Assembly: GCA_027019165.1 (NCBI GenBank)
Contig: JALUXC010000017.1
Coordinates: 310,001-374,000 of the forward strand
Reading direction: 5' to 3'
Length of the DNA stretch: 64,000 bases
Source of the DNA: Pseudophaeobacter sp.
GTDB taxonomy: Bacteria; Pseudomonadota; Alphaproteobacteria; Rhodobacterales; Rhodobacteraceae
Shown: in pieces, positions 35,182-44,809 of the stretch
Position numbering within the stretch: the stretch's first letter is position 1
How the letters are laid out: each line of letters opens with the position of its first letter
The notes under the pieces: model-generated
What the model saw: only the letters and a program-made list of their open reading frames with translations
Told to the model about the DNA's origin: nothing
The model's database searches: none
Made by a program: the position numbers and the translations under genes

Positions 35182-36357
35182 ATGATCCCGTCCGTTCTGC
35201 CGACCTACAATCGTGCTCCGCTTCAGTTCGTCAAAGGCGAAGGCGCCTGGCTGATCGAGGCCGACGGGCGACGCTTTCTGGATCTCGGCGCCGGGATCGC
35301 GGTCAATGCGCTGGGCCATGCCCATCCGGCCCTGGTCGAGGCGCTGACCAATCAGGCGCAGAATCTCTGGCATGTCTCCAACCTTTACCAGATCCCGCAG
35401 CAGCAGGCCCTTGCGGACAAACTGGTGGCGCACAGCTTTGCCGATACGGTCTTCTTCACCAATTCGGGCACCGAAAGCTGCGAATTGGCGGTGAAGATGG
35501 CGCGCAAGTATTTCTACGACAAGGGCCAGCCCGAGCGAGTCGAGATCATCACCTTTGAAGGCTCCTTTCACGGGCGCTCGTCTGCGGGCATCGCTGCGGC
35601 GGGGTCTGAAAAGATGACCAAGGGTTTTGGCCCCTTGCTGCCCGGATTCGTTCATCTGCCCTGGAACGACCACGATGCAGTGGCTGCCGCCATTGATGAA
35701 AAGACCGCTGCCATCCTGATCGAGCCGGTGCAGGGGGAGGGCGGCATTCGCCCGCTTCCGGATGCCTGCCTCAAAGGTCTGCGCGATCTGTGTGATGAGC
35801 ACGGCATCCTGCTGATCCTCGATGAGGTCCAATGCGGGGTGGGCCGCACTGGCAAGCTCTTTGCCCATGAATGGGCGGGTGTTGAACCAGACATCATGAT
35901 GGTGGCCAAGGGCATCGGCGGTGGGTTCCCTCTGGGCGCCGTACTGGCCACCGAAGAGGCGGCCAGCGGCATGACTGCGGGCACCCACGGGTCGACCTAT
36001 GGCGGCAATCCCTTGGGCTGCGCTGTGGGCTGCGCTGTGATGGATACCGTGGCCGATCCCGACTTCCTCGCCGAGGTGAACCGCAAGGCGGGCCTGTTGC
36101 GGCAGAAACTGGAAGGCCTGGTCGCCAGCCACCCCGAGGTGTTCGAAGAGGTGCGCGGCTCTGGCCTGATGCTGGGCCTCAAATGCAAGGCGGCTAACAT
36201 GGATGTGGTGAGCGCAGGCTATGACAATGCGCTTATCACCGTGCCCGCTGCCGACAACGTCATTCGCCTGTTGCCGCCCCTGAACCTGACGGACGACGAC
36301 ATCGCCGAGGCTTGCCTGCGTCTTGAAAAAGCGGCCGCTCAAGTGAGCGCCGCCTGA
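35182..36357 (+). CDS. argD: Acetylornithine aminotransferase
   Basis: 391 residues, PLP-dependent class III aminotransferase. It converts N-acetylglutamate semialdehyde to N-acetylornithine (and may also act in lysine synthesis). Marks: [39 protein letters not shown] and [14 protein letters not shown], where the Lys binds PLP. The start at ATG 35182 ([11 protein letters not shown]) has AAGG 9 bases before; ATG 35173 is an alternative. It is followed by argF after 71 bp. Confidence 0.94.
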   Translation: MIPSVLPTYNRAPLQFVKGEGAWLIEADGRRFLDLGAGIAVNALGHAHPALVEALTNQAQNLWHVSNLYQIPQQQALADKLVAHSFADTVFFTNSGTESCELAVKMARKYFYDKGQPERVEIITFEGSFHGRSSAGIAAAGSEKMTKGFGPLLPGFVHLPWNDHDAVAAAIDEKTAAILIEPVQGEGGIRPLPDACLKGLRDLCDEHGILLILDEVQCGVGRTGKLFAHEWAGVEPDIMMVAKGIGGGFPLGAVLATEEAASGMTAGTHGSTYGGNPLGCAVGCAVMDTVADPDFLAEVNRKAGLLRQKLEGLVASHPEVFEEVRGSGLMLGLKCKAANMDVVSAGYDNALITVPAADNVIRLLPPLNLTDDDIAEACLRLEKAAAQVSAA

Positions 36358-36428
36358 CCATCTTTTGAATTGCAATGCGAAAGGCGGGGGAATGGCCCAG
36401 CCTTTCATCCGACAAGAAGTGACAAGAC

Positions 36429-37355
36429 ATGAACCATTTCCTCGATATTCACAAAACCGACGCGGCTGCGCTGCGGGGCATCATCGATCACGCGGGCGCA
36501 ATGAAACAGGCGCGCCTTGGCCGCCCCAAAGGCACGCCCGATGATGAGCAGCCGCTTGCGGGCCAGATGGTTGCGCTGATCTTTGAAAAACCCTCGACCC
36601 GGACGCGCGTCTCTTTTGATGTGGGTGTGCGCCAGATGGGCGGGCAGACCATGGTACTGTCTGGCAATGACATGCAACTGGGCCACGGCGAGACCATCGC
36701 CGACACCGCCCGCGTGCTGTCGCGCTATGTGGATCTGATCATGATCCGCACCTTTGATGAATCGGTTCTTGTGGAAATGGCGGAATATGCCGACGTTCCG
36801 GTGATCAACGGTCTGACCGACCGCACCCATCCCTGCCAGATCATGGCCGATATCCTCACCTATGAAGAGCATCGCGGCCCGATCAAGGGCAAAAAGGTGG
36901 TCTGGACCGGCGATGGCAACAATGTCTGCGCCTCCTTCCTGCATGCGGCGGCTCAGTTCGGCTTTGATCTGACCTTCACCGGGCCCTCGCAGCTGGATCC
37001 CGAGGATGAGTTTGTGGGCCTTGCGCGCAAGGCAGGCTGCAAGGTGGTGATTGAGCGAGACCCCGTGAAGGCTGTGACCGGCGCCGATCTGGTGGTGGCC
37101 GATACCTGGGTCAGCATGCATGACAGCCAGTCCTCAAAAGAGCGGCGCCACAATATGCTGCGCCCCTATCAGGTCAACGATGCACTGATGGCCCACGCCA
37201 AGGATGACGCCCTGTTCATGCATTGCCTGCCGGCGCACCGCGAGGAAGAAGTGACCTCTTCCGTTATGGATGGGCCGCAGTCGGTGATCTTTGACGAGGC
37301 CGAAAACCGTCTGCATGCCCAGAAGGCGATTATGCGCTGGTGCCTTGGGGTCTGA
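36429..37355 (+). CDS. argF: Ornithine carbamoyltransferase
   Basis: 308 residues. It transfers the carbamoyl group of carbamoyl phosphate (from CarAB) to ornithine, giving citrulline. Carbamoyl-phosphate site: K-P-S-T-R-T-R; second: H-P-C-Q; ornithine loop: S-M; catalytic H-C-L-P-A-H-R. It forms an operon with argD; the preceding leader could control both. ATG with AAGTGACAAGAC upstream (weak). Confidence 0.96.
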   Translation: MNHFLDIHKTDAAALRGIIDHAGAMKQARLGRPKGTPDDEQPLAGQMVALIFEKPSTRTRVSFDVGVRQMGGQTMVLSGNDMQLGHGETIADTARVLSRYVDLIMIRTFDESVLVEMAEYADVPVINGLTDRTHPCQIMADILTYEEHRGPIKGKKVVWTGDGNNVCASFLHAAAQFGFDLTFTGPSQLDPEDEFVGLARKAGCKVVIERDPVKAVTGADLVVADTWVSMHDSQSSKERRHNMLRPYQVNDALMAHAKDDALFMHCLPAHREEEVTSSVMDGPQSVIFDEAENRLHAQKAIMRWCLGV

Positions 37356-37400
37356 TCTGCCAGTCTCGCGGTGAGACAGTTTTCACCGTGAGGGTTTCCA

Positions 37401-37973
37401 ATGGCTGGCAAGACAGCGCTTTTGATCGTTGATATGCAAATGGAGATGGCCAATGCGACGGCATCTGGCCGTCCCCGCGCCAACCCGCAGGCCGAAGATC
37501 GCGTGGCCGATCTGCTGGCCGGGTTTCGCGCCGCTGGTCTGCCCGTCGTGCATGTGATGCACGATGATCCGCGCCCCGAAAGCAAGTTCCGCAAAGACCT
37601 GGCCTCTGGCCAGCCGATGCTCTGCGCGATGCCGCAGGAGGACGAGCAGGTGTTCTGGAAGACCGGCTCTTCGGGGTTTGTGGGAACCGGGCTTGATCAA
37701 TTCCTGCGGGATCAGGGAATTGACCGCCTTGTCATCGTGGGCGGCGTTGCGGCTTTTTGTGTGAACTCCACGGCGCGGTCTGCGGCCAACCTCGGGTTTG
37801 AGGTGCTGGTGGCCGAAGATGCGCTGATCGCCTTTGCAATGCCCGCGCGCAAGGGCGGTGATCTGGACGCCGAGGTGGTGCTTGAGGTGACCCTCTCTGC
37901 GCTTCATGCTGGGTTTGGCCGGGTGCTCACCACCAAAGAGGTGCTGGACGAAGTGGTGGCCGTTCCAGCCTGA
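37401..37973 (+). CDS. Isochorismatase-like cysteine hydrolase
   Basis: 190 residues. The catalytic triad of the family is visible: Asp11 (L-L-I-V-D-M-Q), a Lys near residue 88 (F-W-K-T-G-S-S-G-F) and nucleophile Cys120 (G-V-A-A-F-C-V-N-S-T-A-R). The cis-peptide segment precedes the Cys. Members hydrolyse amides such as nicotinamide or N-carbamoyl compounds; the position next to argF would allow an amide or carbamoyl substrate, but this is inference. It may share the arg transcript (45-bp gap). A weak hairpin GTCTC-N5-GAGAC lies between. Confidence 0.85.
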   Translation: MAGKTALLIVDMQMEMANATASGRPRANPQAEDRVADLLAGFRAAGLPVVHVMHDDPRPESKFRKDLASGQPMLCAMPQEDEQVFWKTGSSGFVGTGLDQFLRDQGIDRLVIVGGVAAFCVNSTARSAANLGFEVLVAEDALIAFAMPARKGGDLDAEVVLEVTLSALHAGFGRVLTTKEVLDEVVAVPA

Positions 37974-37988
37974 AGTGCCGAGACGGGA

Positions 37989-39488
37989 TCAGCCGATGAT
38001 AGTCGTCAAGATCCAGAACGTTACACCGGACAGCAGTGCCGCAGCGGGCACCGTTATCACCCAGGCGGCGACGATCGTCATGAAATGACTGCGGCGCACC
38101 AGTTTGCGGCGGCGGCGTTCTTCGGGGGCGATGCGCAGCTCTGCCGGGCGCTGAAGCGCGAATTTGCGCAACCGGTTCTCGGCGTGCCATTCCCGAAAGA
38201 ACCCGACGCCAAAGACGGCGCCCACGGCGATGTGGGTCGAAGATACCGGCAGACCCAGCCAACTGGCCACAATCACCGTGATGGCCGCTGACAGAGACAC
38301 GCAATAGGCCCGCATCGGGTTCAGCTTTGTGATCTGGCTGCCCACCATTCGGATCAGTTTTGGGCCAAAAAGAAACAGGCCAAAGGAAATTCCAAAGGCA
38401 CCGATCACCATGACCCAGCTTGGGATGGCGACCTTGGCGGCAAAGTCCCCGAATTCTGAGGCATGGACGATTGCGGCGAGGGGGCCGACCGCATTGGCGA
38501 CATCATTTGCGCCATGAGCAAAGGACAAAAGCGCGGCCGAAATCACCAGAGGAAAGCGGAAAAGGACCTTGAGAGACTTGTTACGATTCTCAAGGCCGAC
38601 GGACTGGCGCGCGATCAGCGGGCGTGTGATCAGCCAGCTCAGCACCCCGAAAGACAGGCCAATCAACAGGGCGGTTTGAAGGTCGATCTTGATGATCTTC
38701 TTGAGCCCCTTCAGCGCCAGGTAAGAGGCGAAGGCGCCCGCCATAATACCGACCAGGATCGGAACCCAGCGCCGGGCGGCTGCGATCTTGTCCTCCTGGT
38801 AGATCACCTTGGCCTTGATCACGGCAAGGAACAGCGCCGCAATAACGCCGCCAAGCACAGGAGATATGATCCAGCTGGCGGCGATCTTGCTCATGGTGGG
38901 CCAGTTCACGGCCGCAAAACCGGCGGCGGCGATCCCAGCCCCCATGACGCCGCCCACCACCGAGTGCGTCGTGGAAACCGGCGCGCCAATCCATGTCGCC
39001 AGGTTCACCCACAGGGCCGAAGAGACCAGCGCGGCCATCATTGCCCAGATGAATGTATTTGTCGTGGCAACCGCCTGTGGGTCGATAATTCCTTTGGAGA
39101 TGGTTGATACCACGTCACCCCCGGCCAGAAGGGCACCGGCGCTTTCTGCGATGGCGGCAATGACGATGGCACCGCCCATAGTCAGCGCATTGGCCCCAAC
39201 GGCCGGACCCATGTTGTTGGCCACATCGTTCGCGCCAATGTTGAGCGCCATATAGGCGCCAAAGACAGCGGCGGCGACTACAACGAAACTGGCAGGCGTG
39301 CTGCCAAGGAAAACGGCGGCAGCCGCGCCGGCCAGAACGATGAAGGCCAGAGCGATACCGGGTCCGACCAAGGGGCGCGCAACATAGGCCGTGGCAAGCT
39401 CAAGCTGAGAGATCCGGTTCAGATCCCTGTCGAGCGTTTCCCAGTGCTTGCTGTCGATCTTTTCGCCATGCTGGCCATCGGTGCCCAT
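37989..39488 (-). CDS. pit: PiT family inorganic phosphate transporter
   Basis: 499 residues, about ten to twelve helices. Both halves carry the PiT signature: G-A-N-D-V-A-N-N-M-G-P-A-V-G near residue 85 and H-G-A-N-D-V-A-N-A-V-G-P near residue 325. Further marks are T-H-S-V-V-G-G and S-S-T-H-I-A-V-G. It imports phosphate (with metal) using proton or sodium coupling. A longer N-terminus of about 45 residues precedes TM1. A Pho-box-like triple repeat is 66 bp upstream (39554-39582). Confidence 0.95.
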   Translation of the reverse strand: MGTDGQHGEKIDSKHWETLDRDLNRISQLELATAYVARPLVGPGIALAFIVLAGAAAAVFLGSTPASFVVVAAAVFGAYMALNIGANDVANNMGPAVGANALTMGGAIVIAAIAESAGALLAGGDVVSTISKGIIDPQAVATTNTFIWAMMAALVSSALWVNLATWIGAPVSTTHSVVGGVMGAGIAAAGFAAVNWPTMSKIAASWIISPVLGGVIAALFLAVIKAKVIYQEDKIAAARRWVPILVGIMAGAFASYLALKGLKKIIKIDLQTALLIGLSFGVLSWLITRPLIARQSVGLENRNKSLKVLFRFPLVISAALLSFAHGANDVANAVGPLAAIVHASEFGDFAAKVAIPSWVMVIGAFGISFGLFLFGPKLIRMVGSQITKLNPMRAYCVSLSAAITVIVASWLGLPVSSTHIAVGAVFGVGFFREWHAENRLRKFALQRPAELRIAPEERRRRKLVRRSHFMTIVAAWVITVPAAALLSGVTFWILTTIIG

Positions 39489-39553
39489 ACCAAACGTCTC
39501 CCCGCAATAAGTGAAGGTGCGGTAGACTCGCGCGCACTGACCCGCAAGGGGGG

Positions 39554-39582
39554 TGTCACATAATATTTACAATATTGTTACA
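39554..39582. promoter_or_regulatory. Pho-box-like triple 11-bp direct repeat before pit
   Basis: Three 7-mers spaced exactly 11 bp apart: TGTCACA (39554), ATTTACA (39565), TGTTACA (39576), separated by A/T-only 4-mers (TAAT, ATAT). On the minus strand the units read TTGTAAC, TTGTAAA, ATGTGAC... with TGTnA in each. The PhoB consensus is repeated CTGTCAT/C with AT-rich 4-bp spacers at 11-bp period. A -10-like TATTAT on the minus strand overlaps the repeat, which fits repression. It overlaps the Nudix stop codon. Confidence 0.5.
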
Positions 39583-40036
39583 ATTGGCGCAGGATATCCT
39601 GCAGCTCGGGTTCCTGCACCAGATTGGCGGCTTTCTGCGCGGGCATCCAGACCCTCTTGCGCTGGTGGGCTTCAGGATAGTCGTCCTGCATCCGCTTGAC
39701 CTCAGCCATGTAGACGAGGGTTTCAACGGGCTCGCGTACGCCGTTGTTGCGTTCCTTGGCGTAGGCGTAGGTTCCCAGCGGCGCGCTTTCGATCAAGGCA
39801 TCGACAACGCCGGCTTCTTCCCAGGCTTCCTGCAGGGCGGACTCAGGTCCATCTTTGCCGCGGATCGGCCAGCCCTTGGGAATGATCCAGCGCCCGGTGC
39901 CGCGGCTGGTGATCATCAGAACATCTGTACCTGCACTTGTCTTGCGGCAGCACAGCGCTGCCACCTGCACCCGTTTGGGGCGGAAGATCATGGGGCGAAG
40001 AAATTCTGCCCATGCCTGTGCGAGGAGCGATGTCAT
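39578..40036 (-). CDS. Nudix hydrolase
   Basis: 152 residues. The Nudix box is visible as P-K-G-W-P-I-R-G-K-D-G-P-E-S-A-L-Q-E-A-W-E-E-A-G-V (G-x5-E-x7-[R replaced by Q]-E-x2-E-E-x-G). The position normally Arg is Gln (A-L-Q-E), a conservative departure to note. It resembles the diphosphoinositol-polyphosphate or NTP-type small Nudix proteins. Placed just upstream of pit on the same strand, it may be co-transcribed with it. Confidence 0.85.
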   Translation of the reverse strand: MTSLLAQAWAEFLRPMIFRPKRVQVAALCCRKTSAGTDVLMITSRGTGRWIIPKGWPIRGKDGPESALQEAWEEAGVVDALIESAPLGTYAYAKERNNGVREPVETLVYMAEVKRMQDDYPEAHQRKRVWMPAQKAANLVQEPELQDILRQL

Positions 40037-40255
40037 GCCTGATCTGCTTTCGGTCGTTTCTTGTGTTCTGTGCTCGTGCCGTCTGGCCCATTCGGGTCGT
40101 GTTAGCGCACCAATATATGTGGAAAAGATACATTTTTCAATCCCAGCTAGAGTTTCTGGCGAAAAATGCGGTTTTCAAAACATCTGTGCCCTTGCTCACA
40201 GTACGGCTGCCCGACATTTTGCAGAGGCACGGAGCATATCGGGGAGGTGGCTGAA

Positions 40256-41020
40256 ATGAAAGCAGCATTGGTGACTGGAGCGGCGCGTGGGATCGGGCTT
40301 GCCACCGCAGAAGGGTTGATTGAGGAAGGCTGGCAGGTGGCCATCCTTGACCGCGACAGAGAGGCGCTGGAGGCTGCGGGAAAGGCGCTGGATGGCGCGG
40401 TCTTGGTCGATGCGGACGTCTCACGCCCGGAAGATGTTGCGCGCGCGGTGGCTGAGGTGACGGCTGCGTTTGGTCGGCTGGATGGGTTGGTGAACAATGC
40501 AGGTGTAGCCGATTTCGGGCCCATCCGGGAAACCACTTTTGAACGCTGGCGCCGCGTGATGGAGACCAACCTGGATGGCCCCTTTTTGATGACGCAAGCC
40601 TTTACCGACCTGCTTGCAGGAGACGGGGGCGGGGCCGTTGTCAATATCACCTCGATCTCGGGCCTGCGGGCAAGCACCCTGCGGGTGGCTTATGGCACGT
40701 CCAAGGCGGCGTTGGCGCAGTTGACTTTGCAACAGGCTGCAGAGCTGGGCGAGATCGGGATCCGGGTCAATGCTGTGGCGCCTGGGCCAGTGGCGACGAA
40801 ACTGGCGATGGCGGTGCACAGCCCGGAGATCATCGCGGCCTATCACGATGCCCTGCCGCTGAACCGGTATGGCAAGGAAGAGGAGATCGCGGCGGCAATC
40901 ATTTTTCTGCTGTCGAACAAGGCCAGTTTCATCACCGGGCAGATCCTTGCGGCCGACGGCGGGTTCGAGGCGACGGGGATCGGCCTGCCCGCGCTGCGCT
41001 CTGAGGCAGCCAAGGGCTGA
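40256..41020 (+). CDS. Short-chain dehydrogenase/reductase (SDR)
   Basis: 254 residues, classical SDR. Cofactor motif T-G-A-A-R-G-I-G, N-N-A-G-V-A, catalytic Ser in N-I-T-S-I-S-G, Y-x(3)-K as A-Y-G-T-S-K, and the C-terminal L-A-A-D-G-G-F. The Asp after beta-2 (I-L-D-R-D) suggests NAD(H) preference. Substrate unknown. The ATG at 40256 has GGGGAGG. Confidence 0.9.
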   Translation: MKAALVTGAARGIGLATAEGLIEEGWQVAILDRDREALEAAGKALDGAVLVDADVSRPEDVARAVAEVTAAFGRLDGLVNNAGVADFGPIRETTFERWRRVMETNLDGPFLMTQAFTDLLAGDGGGAVVNITSISGLRASTLRVAYGTSKAALAQLTLQQAAELGEIGIRVNAVAPGPVATKLAMAVHSPEIIAAYHDALPLNRYGKEEEIAAAIIFLLSNKASFITGQILAADGGFEATGIGLPALRSEAAKG

Positions 41021-41026
41021 ACCCTT

Positions 41027-41115
41027 GGGAGCGGGGGGCTCCCGCCCACGGCCCGCCGTATCATAGATACGGCGTCCGCAGTTGGGCGTGGCAGCGCGCA
41101 TGCGCGCTGCGGTTG
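41027..41115. repeat. GC-rich palindromic intergenic repeat, copy 4 (divergent)
   Basis: Contains GGGGCTCCCGCCCACGG like the other copies, a 19-bp palindrome GCCGTATC-ATA-GATACGGC, and the 20-bp perfect palindrome GCAGCGCGCATGCGCGCTGC (41091-41110). Lies between the convergent SDR and hrpB genes. Confidence 0.55.
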
Positions 41116-41141
41116 CGCGACAGGATGCGTTTGCGTTGACC

Positions 41142-43616
41142 TCAGGTCTTGCGCCGATTGGCACGCAGGGTGGGGTCGGCTTTGGTCGGATCCTCGGGCC
41201 AGGGATGTTTCGGATACTGCGCACGCATATCCTTGCGCACATCGGCGTAGGATCCGGCCCAGAAACCCGGCAGATCGCGGGTGATCTGAATTGGGCGCTG
41301 AGCGGGCGACAGAAGCGTCACCTTCAGGGCCACGCCCGCGACTGTGGGGTGGCGCGCAACGCCGAACATCTCTTGCAGGCGCACCGCGATTTCCGGCACC
41401 TCCTGTGCGTAATCGATGGGGATCTTGCGGCCTAGGGGGGTGACAAAGCTGCCGGGCGCCTCTTGGTCCAAGAGCTGCGTCTGCTCCCAGCTGAGCGCCG
41501 CGCGCAGGGCGGGCAAAGGATCGAACTGTTTCCAGTCCTGAGCGGTTTTCACACCGGTCAGCATCGGTAGGAGCCAATCCTCCAGCGAGGCCATCAACCC
41601 TTCTGGTGAGAAATCCGGCAGATCGTGACCCTCGGCGCGGAGCAGCTCTACCCGCGCAACCAGCCGCGCTGCAGCGCCTTCGAGGCGCAGGCCCAGATCT
41701 CGCACCCCGTCGAGCATGGCGCGGGCAATGTGCTCAGGGGGGATGTCCTTCCAGATGCGGTCGTCCAGAACGATGGCGCCAAGGCGCTCCTGACTGCGGG
41801 CGATCACACGGCGCTCACGTTTGGACCAGGCGCAGTTATCGACCCAAGCGATCTGATCGGCAAAGAACTCGCGGATTTCGCCCAGTGTGATCTGCGCCGC
41901 CATGCGGATCTTTGCCTCGCGCGGATTGCCGTCGGTGTCGAGCGCCACAAGAAACGGTGCGGAGGCTAGCGTGTCCTCTGACGGCAGCACGGCGCCTTTG
42001 CCGCCAGAGAGTACATACCGCGGCGCATCGCCTTTGCGGCGCTGACCGATGCGGTCGGGATATGCGAGGGCGACGAGGGCTGCAGGCGACAGGCGTGTGT
42101 TACCGGCCGTGGTGCCCTTGCGCAGGTGTTGTTCCAGCCTGCGGGCCTCGGCGCGGATGCGATCGATCACGGGCAGCGCAACCTGATGGGGGCGTTTGCG
42201 CTGAAAACCCTTTGCATCTTTCACAGCCTCGAGGCGCAGCATCAGGTCAGATGGGGCGCCGCGCAGCGGGTCACGCTCGGCCAGAAGCGCTGCAAGTGTC
42301 GCGGCCTCTGCACGTTGCGCGGGGCCAGCCCAAAGCAGCATATGCCCCAGGCGCGGATGTAGCGGCAGGACGGAAAGCGCCTTGCCGTGATCTGTGATGC
42401 GGCCCTGATCATCCAGCGCGCCGAGGAAGGTCAGCAGGTTTCGCGCTTCTTGCAGAGCGCCCTCGGGCGGCGGGGTCAGAAAGGCGAGATCCTCTGCCGA
42501 TGCCCCCCAAAGTGCCAGCTCCAATGCCAGCCCGGAGAGATCTGCCGAAGCGATCTCGGGCGGGGGAAAGGCGGCAAGCGCGCCTTCTTCGCCTTTGCTC
42601 CACAAGCGATAGCAGGTGCCTTCGCTGACGCGTCCGGCACGGCCCTGCCGCTGGGTCGCTTCGGCGCGGGTGACGCGCTCGGTCACCAGCCGCGACATGC
42701 CGGAGCCCGGATCGAACCGCGCGCGGCGCGATTGCCCCATGTCCACCACCACGCGCACGCCTTCGATAGTGAGCGAGGTTTCGGCAATGGATGTGGCCAG
42801 AACCACCTTGCGCCCTGAGTTGGCGGGCTGGATGGCGGCGCGCTGCTGGGCAAAGGGCAGGGCGCCAAACAGGGGATGGACCGAGCAGCCATCGGGCAGC
42901 CGGTTGTCCAGCGCGGCGGCCGCGCGGCGGATTTCCCCCTCACCAGGGAGGAATACGAGAATGCCGCCGCCCGCCTTGCGCGTCTCCGCCTCGGCGTGGA
43001 CCACCAGATCGACCAAAGCCTCCACGCGGCGCGCATTTGCGGGCAGGGGGCGGTCCAGCCAGCGGGTTTCCACCGGGTAGCTGCGCCCCTCGGAGGTCAC
43101 GAGGGGAGCATCCATCAAGGTGCTGACCGGTTCGGCGTCAAGGGTTGCGGACATCGCCAGCAGGATCAGATCCTCGCGCAGGGCGCCCGCCACCTCAAGA
43201 CACAGCGCAAGGCCAAGATCGGCATTGAGCGAGCGTTCGTGAAATTCGTCAAAGATCACCGCCCCGACGCCGGGCAGGTCGGGGGCCGATTGCAACATCC
43301 GCGTCAGGATGCCTTCGGTGACCACCTCAATCCGGGTCGCCTTGCTGATCTTGGCTTCGCCACGAATACGGTAGCCGACTGTTTCGCCGGGCCTTTCGCC
43401 CAGGGTTTCGGCCATGCGCTCGGCAGCAGCGCGGGCGGCAAGCCGGCGGGGCTCCAGCATGACGATCCGGCCCGCGCACAGGCCTGCCTCCAGCATGGCA
43501 AGCGGCACCTTGGTGGTCTTGCCTGCACCGGGGGGCGCCTGCAGCACGGCGCGGCCACGGGCGCGCAGGGCGGCGATCAGGTCGGGCAGGGCGTCGTCGA
43601 TGGGCAGGCGTGTCAT
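41142..43616 (-). CDS. hrpB: ATP-dependent RNA helicase HrpB
   Basis: 824 residues, DEAH-box family. Walker A/motif I G-A-G-K-T-T-K-V-P, motif II D-E-F-H-E-R-S, motif III S-A-T-L-D, motif V A-T-S-I-A-E-T-S-L-T-I, motif VI Q-R-Q-G-R-A-G-R. HA2 and HrpB C-terminal domains follow (G-R-K-I-P-I-D-Y). The motif II sequence DEFH is typical of HrpB. The start at 43616 (MTRLPIDD) has AAGGCGC; longer frames to 43823 are not convincing. Cellular role in bacteria is poorly defined. Confidence 0.93.
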   Translation of the reverse strand: MTRLPIDDALPDLIAALRARGRAVLQAPPGAGKTTKVPLAMLEAGLCAGRIVMLEPRRLAARAAAERMAETLGERPGETVGYRIRGEAKISKATRIEVVTEGILTRMLQSAPDLPGVGAVIFDEFHERSLNADLGLALCLEVAGALREDLILLAMSATLDAEPVSTLMDAPLVTSEGRSYPVETRWLDRPLPANARRVEALVDLVVHAEAETRKAGGGILVFLPGEGEIRRAAAALDNRLPDGCSVHPLFGALPFAQQRAAIQPANSGRKVVLATSIAETSLTIEGVRVVVDMGQSRRARFDPGSGMSRLVTERVTRAEATQRQGRAGRVSEGTCYRLWSKGEEGALAAFPPPEIASADLSGLALELALWGASAEDLAFLTPPPEGALQEARNLLTFLGALDDQGRITDHGKALSVLPLHPRLGHMLLWAGPAQRAEAATLAALLAERDPLRGAPSDLMLRLEAVKDAKGFQRKRPHQVALPVIDRIRAEARRLEQHLRKGTTAGNTRLSPAALVALAYPDRIGQRRKGDAPRYVLSGGKGAVLPSEDTLASAPFLVALDTDGNPREAKIRMAAQITLGEIREFFADQIAWVDNCAWSKRERRVIARSQERLGAIVLDDRIWKDIPPEHIARAMLDGVRDLGLRLEGAAARLVARVELLRAEGHDLPDFSPEGLMASLEDWLLPMLTGVKTAQDWKQFDPLPALRAALSWEQTQLLDQEAPGSFVTPLGRKIPIDYAQEVPEIAVRLQEMFGVARHPTVAGVALKVTLLSPAQRPIQITRDLPGFWAGSYADVRKDMRAQYPKHPWPEDPTKADPTLRANRRKT

Positions 43617-43743
43617 ATGCGCCTTATCGCCAATGGGATGGAGCGGGTCCAGAGGGCGCGCCTCCGAGGGGGGGCAAAACTGCGGCGGCCTGGGCACTGG
43701 ACAATCCGGCCCCGCCTGCGTCAAGTATGCGAAACTTTCAAAG

Positions 43744-44733
43744 ATGGGGCAGGCCATGGAGATCGCTGATATGGAGGAAAGGATCCTGAAAGGAGACCGG
43801 CGGGCTCTGGCGCGGGCTATCACATTGGTTGAAAGCGGCCGGAGCGATCACCGCGAACAGGCTCTTGCGCTGCTCGAGCAACTTGCCAGATCCGGGCGGC
43901 AGTCTTTGCGTATCGGTCTTTCGGGCACGCCCGGCGTGGGTAAATCCACCTTTATCGAGAGCTTTGGCATGATGCTGGTGGAGCGGGGCCTCAAGGTTGC
44001 TGTGCTGGCCGTCGATCCCAGCTCGGCCCGCTCGGGCGGGTCGATCCTTGGCGACAAAACCCGGATGGAGCATCTCAGTCGTCAGAAGAACGCCTTTATC
44101 CGCCCTTCGCCCAGCCAGACCACCCTTGGCGGTGTTGCCCGCCGCACCCGCGAGGCGGTCTCCCTGTGCGAGGCGGCGGGCTTTGATGTGGTCTTGATCG
44201 AGACCGTCGGTGTGGGGCAATCCGAAACCGTGGTGGCGCAGATGTCGGATCTGTTCCTGCTGCTGCTGGCGCCTGCGGGCGGGGATGAGCTGCAAGGGGT
44301 CAAGCGCGGCATCATGGAGATGGCAGACATGATCCTTGTGAACAAGGCCGATGGCGATCTGAAACCGGCCGCCACGCGCACCTGTGCCGATTATGCCGGT
44401 GCGCTGCGCTTGTTGCGCAAACGTCCACAAGACCCGGAGGGGTTTCCCAAGGCGATGATGGTTTCCGCGCTCGCCCGTGAGGGGTTGGAGGGCGCCTGGG
44501 CTGATATCGAAGCGCTGGCCGACTGGCGGCGCGAGAGCGGCAACTGGGAGCGCACCCGCGCGGAGCAGGCCCGCTACTGGTTTGCCGAAGACGTCCGTCA
44601 GGCCCTGCTGGCGCGGCTTGAAACACCCTGGGCGCGGGGGCGCATGGCTGAGCTGTCAGAGGCGGTTGCGGCGGGCCAGCAAACCCCGGCCACTGCTGCG
44701 CGGGACATGCTGAAAGGGCTGGGTTTGGAATAA
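43744..44733 (+). CDS. meaB: Methylmalonyl-CoA mutase-associated GTPase MeaB
   Basis: 329 residues, G3E family P-loop GTPase that protects and reloads B12-dependent methylmalonyl-CoA mutase. Walker A G-T-P-G-V-G-K-S-T, D-P-S-S-A-R-S-G-G-S-I-L-G-D-K-T-R-M (metal and switch region), E-T-V-G-V-G-Q-S-E, and N-K-A-D (guanine specificity). C-terminal dimerisation helices. ATG at 43756 (GGGGCAGG upstream) is an equally good start. The mutase itself is not in the window; mce at 11446 belongs to the same pathway. Confidence 0.94.
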   Translation: MGQAMEIADMEERILKGDRRALARAITLVESGRSDHREQALALLEQLARSGRQSLRIGLSGTPGVGKSTFIESFGMMLVERGLKVAVLAVDPSSARSGGSILGDKTRMEHLSRQKNAFIRPSPSQTTLGGVARRTREAVSLCEAAGFDVVLIETVGVGQSETVVAQMSDLFLLLLAPAGGDELQGVKRGIMEMADMILVNKADGDLKPAATRTCADYAGALRLLRKRPQDPEGFPKAMMVSALAREGLEGAWADIEALADWRRESGNWERTRAEQARYWFAEDVRQALLARLETPWARGRMAELSEAVAAGQQTPATAARDMLKGLGLE

Positions 44734-44780
44734 GGCGGCAGTTTCCTGCACGTGGGGCTCATAAAACCCCGCCATATGTC

Positions 44781-44809
44781 TTGACCCTGCCGGTGATTCC
44801 TCCTAAACG
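44781..44809 (+). promoter_or_regulatory. Candidate promoter of rpmB
   Basis: TTGACC (44781-44786), 17-bp spacer, TAAACG (44804-44809), in the 181-bp gap between meaB and rpmB. The -10 is weak. Confidence 0.35.

Noticed and set aside
35032-36408. 458-codon minus-strand open frame
   Set aside because: Antisense to argD; no domain.
37358-37386. Terminator after argF (GTCTC-N5-GAGAC then AGTTTT)
   Set aside because: Only a 5-bp stem and an interrupted T run; not enough to claim a terminator.
42876-43769. 297-codon plus-strand open frame
   Set aside because: Antisense to the hrpB N-terminal half; no ribosome-binding site or motif.
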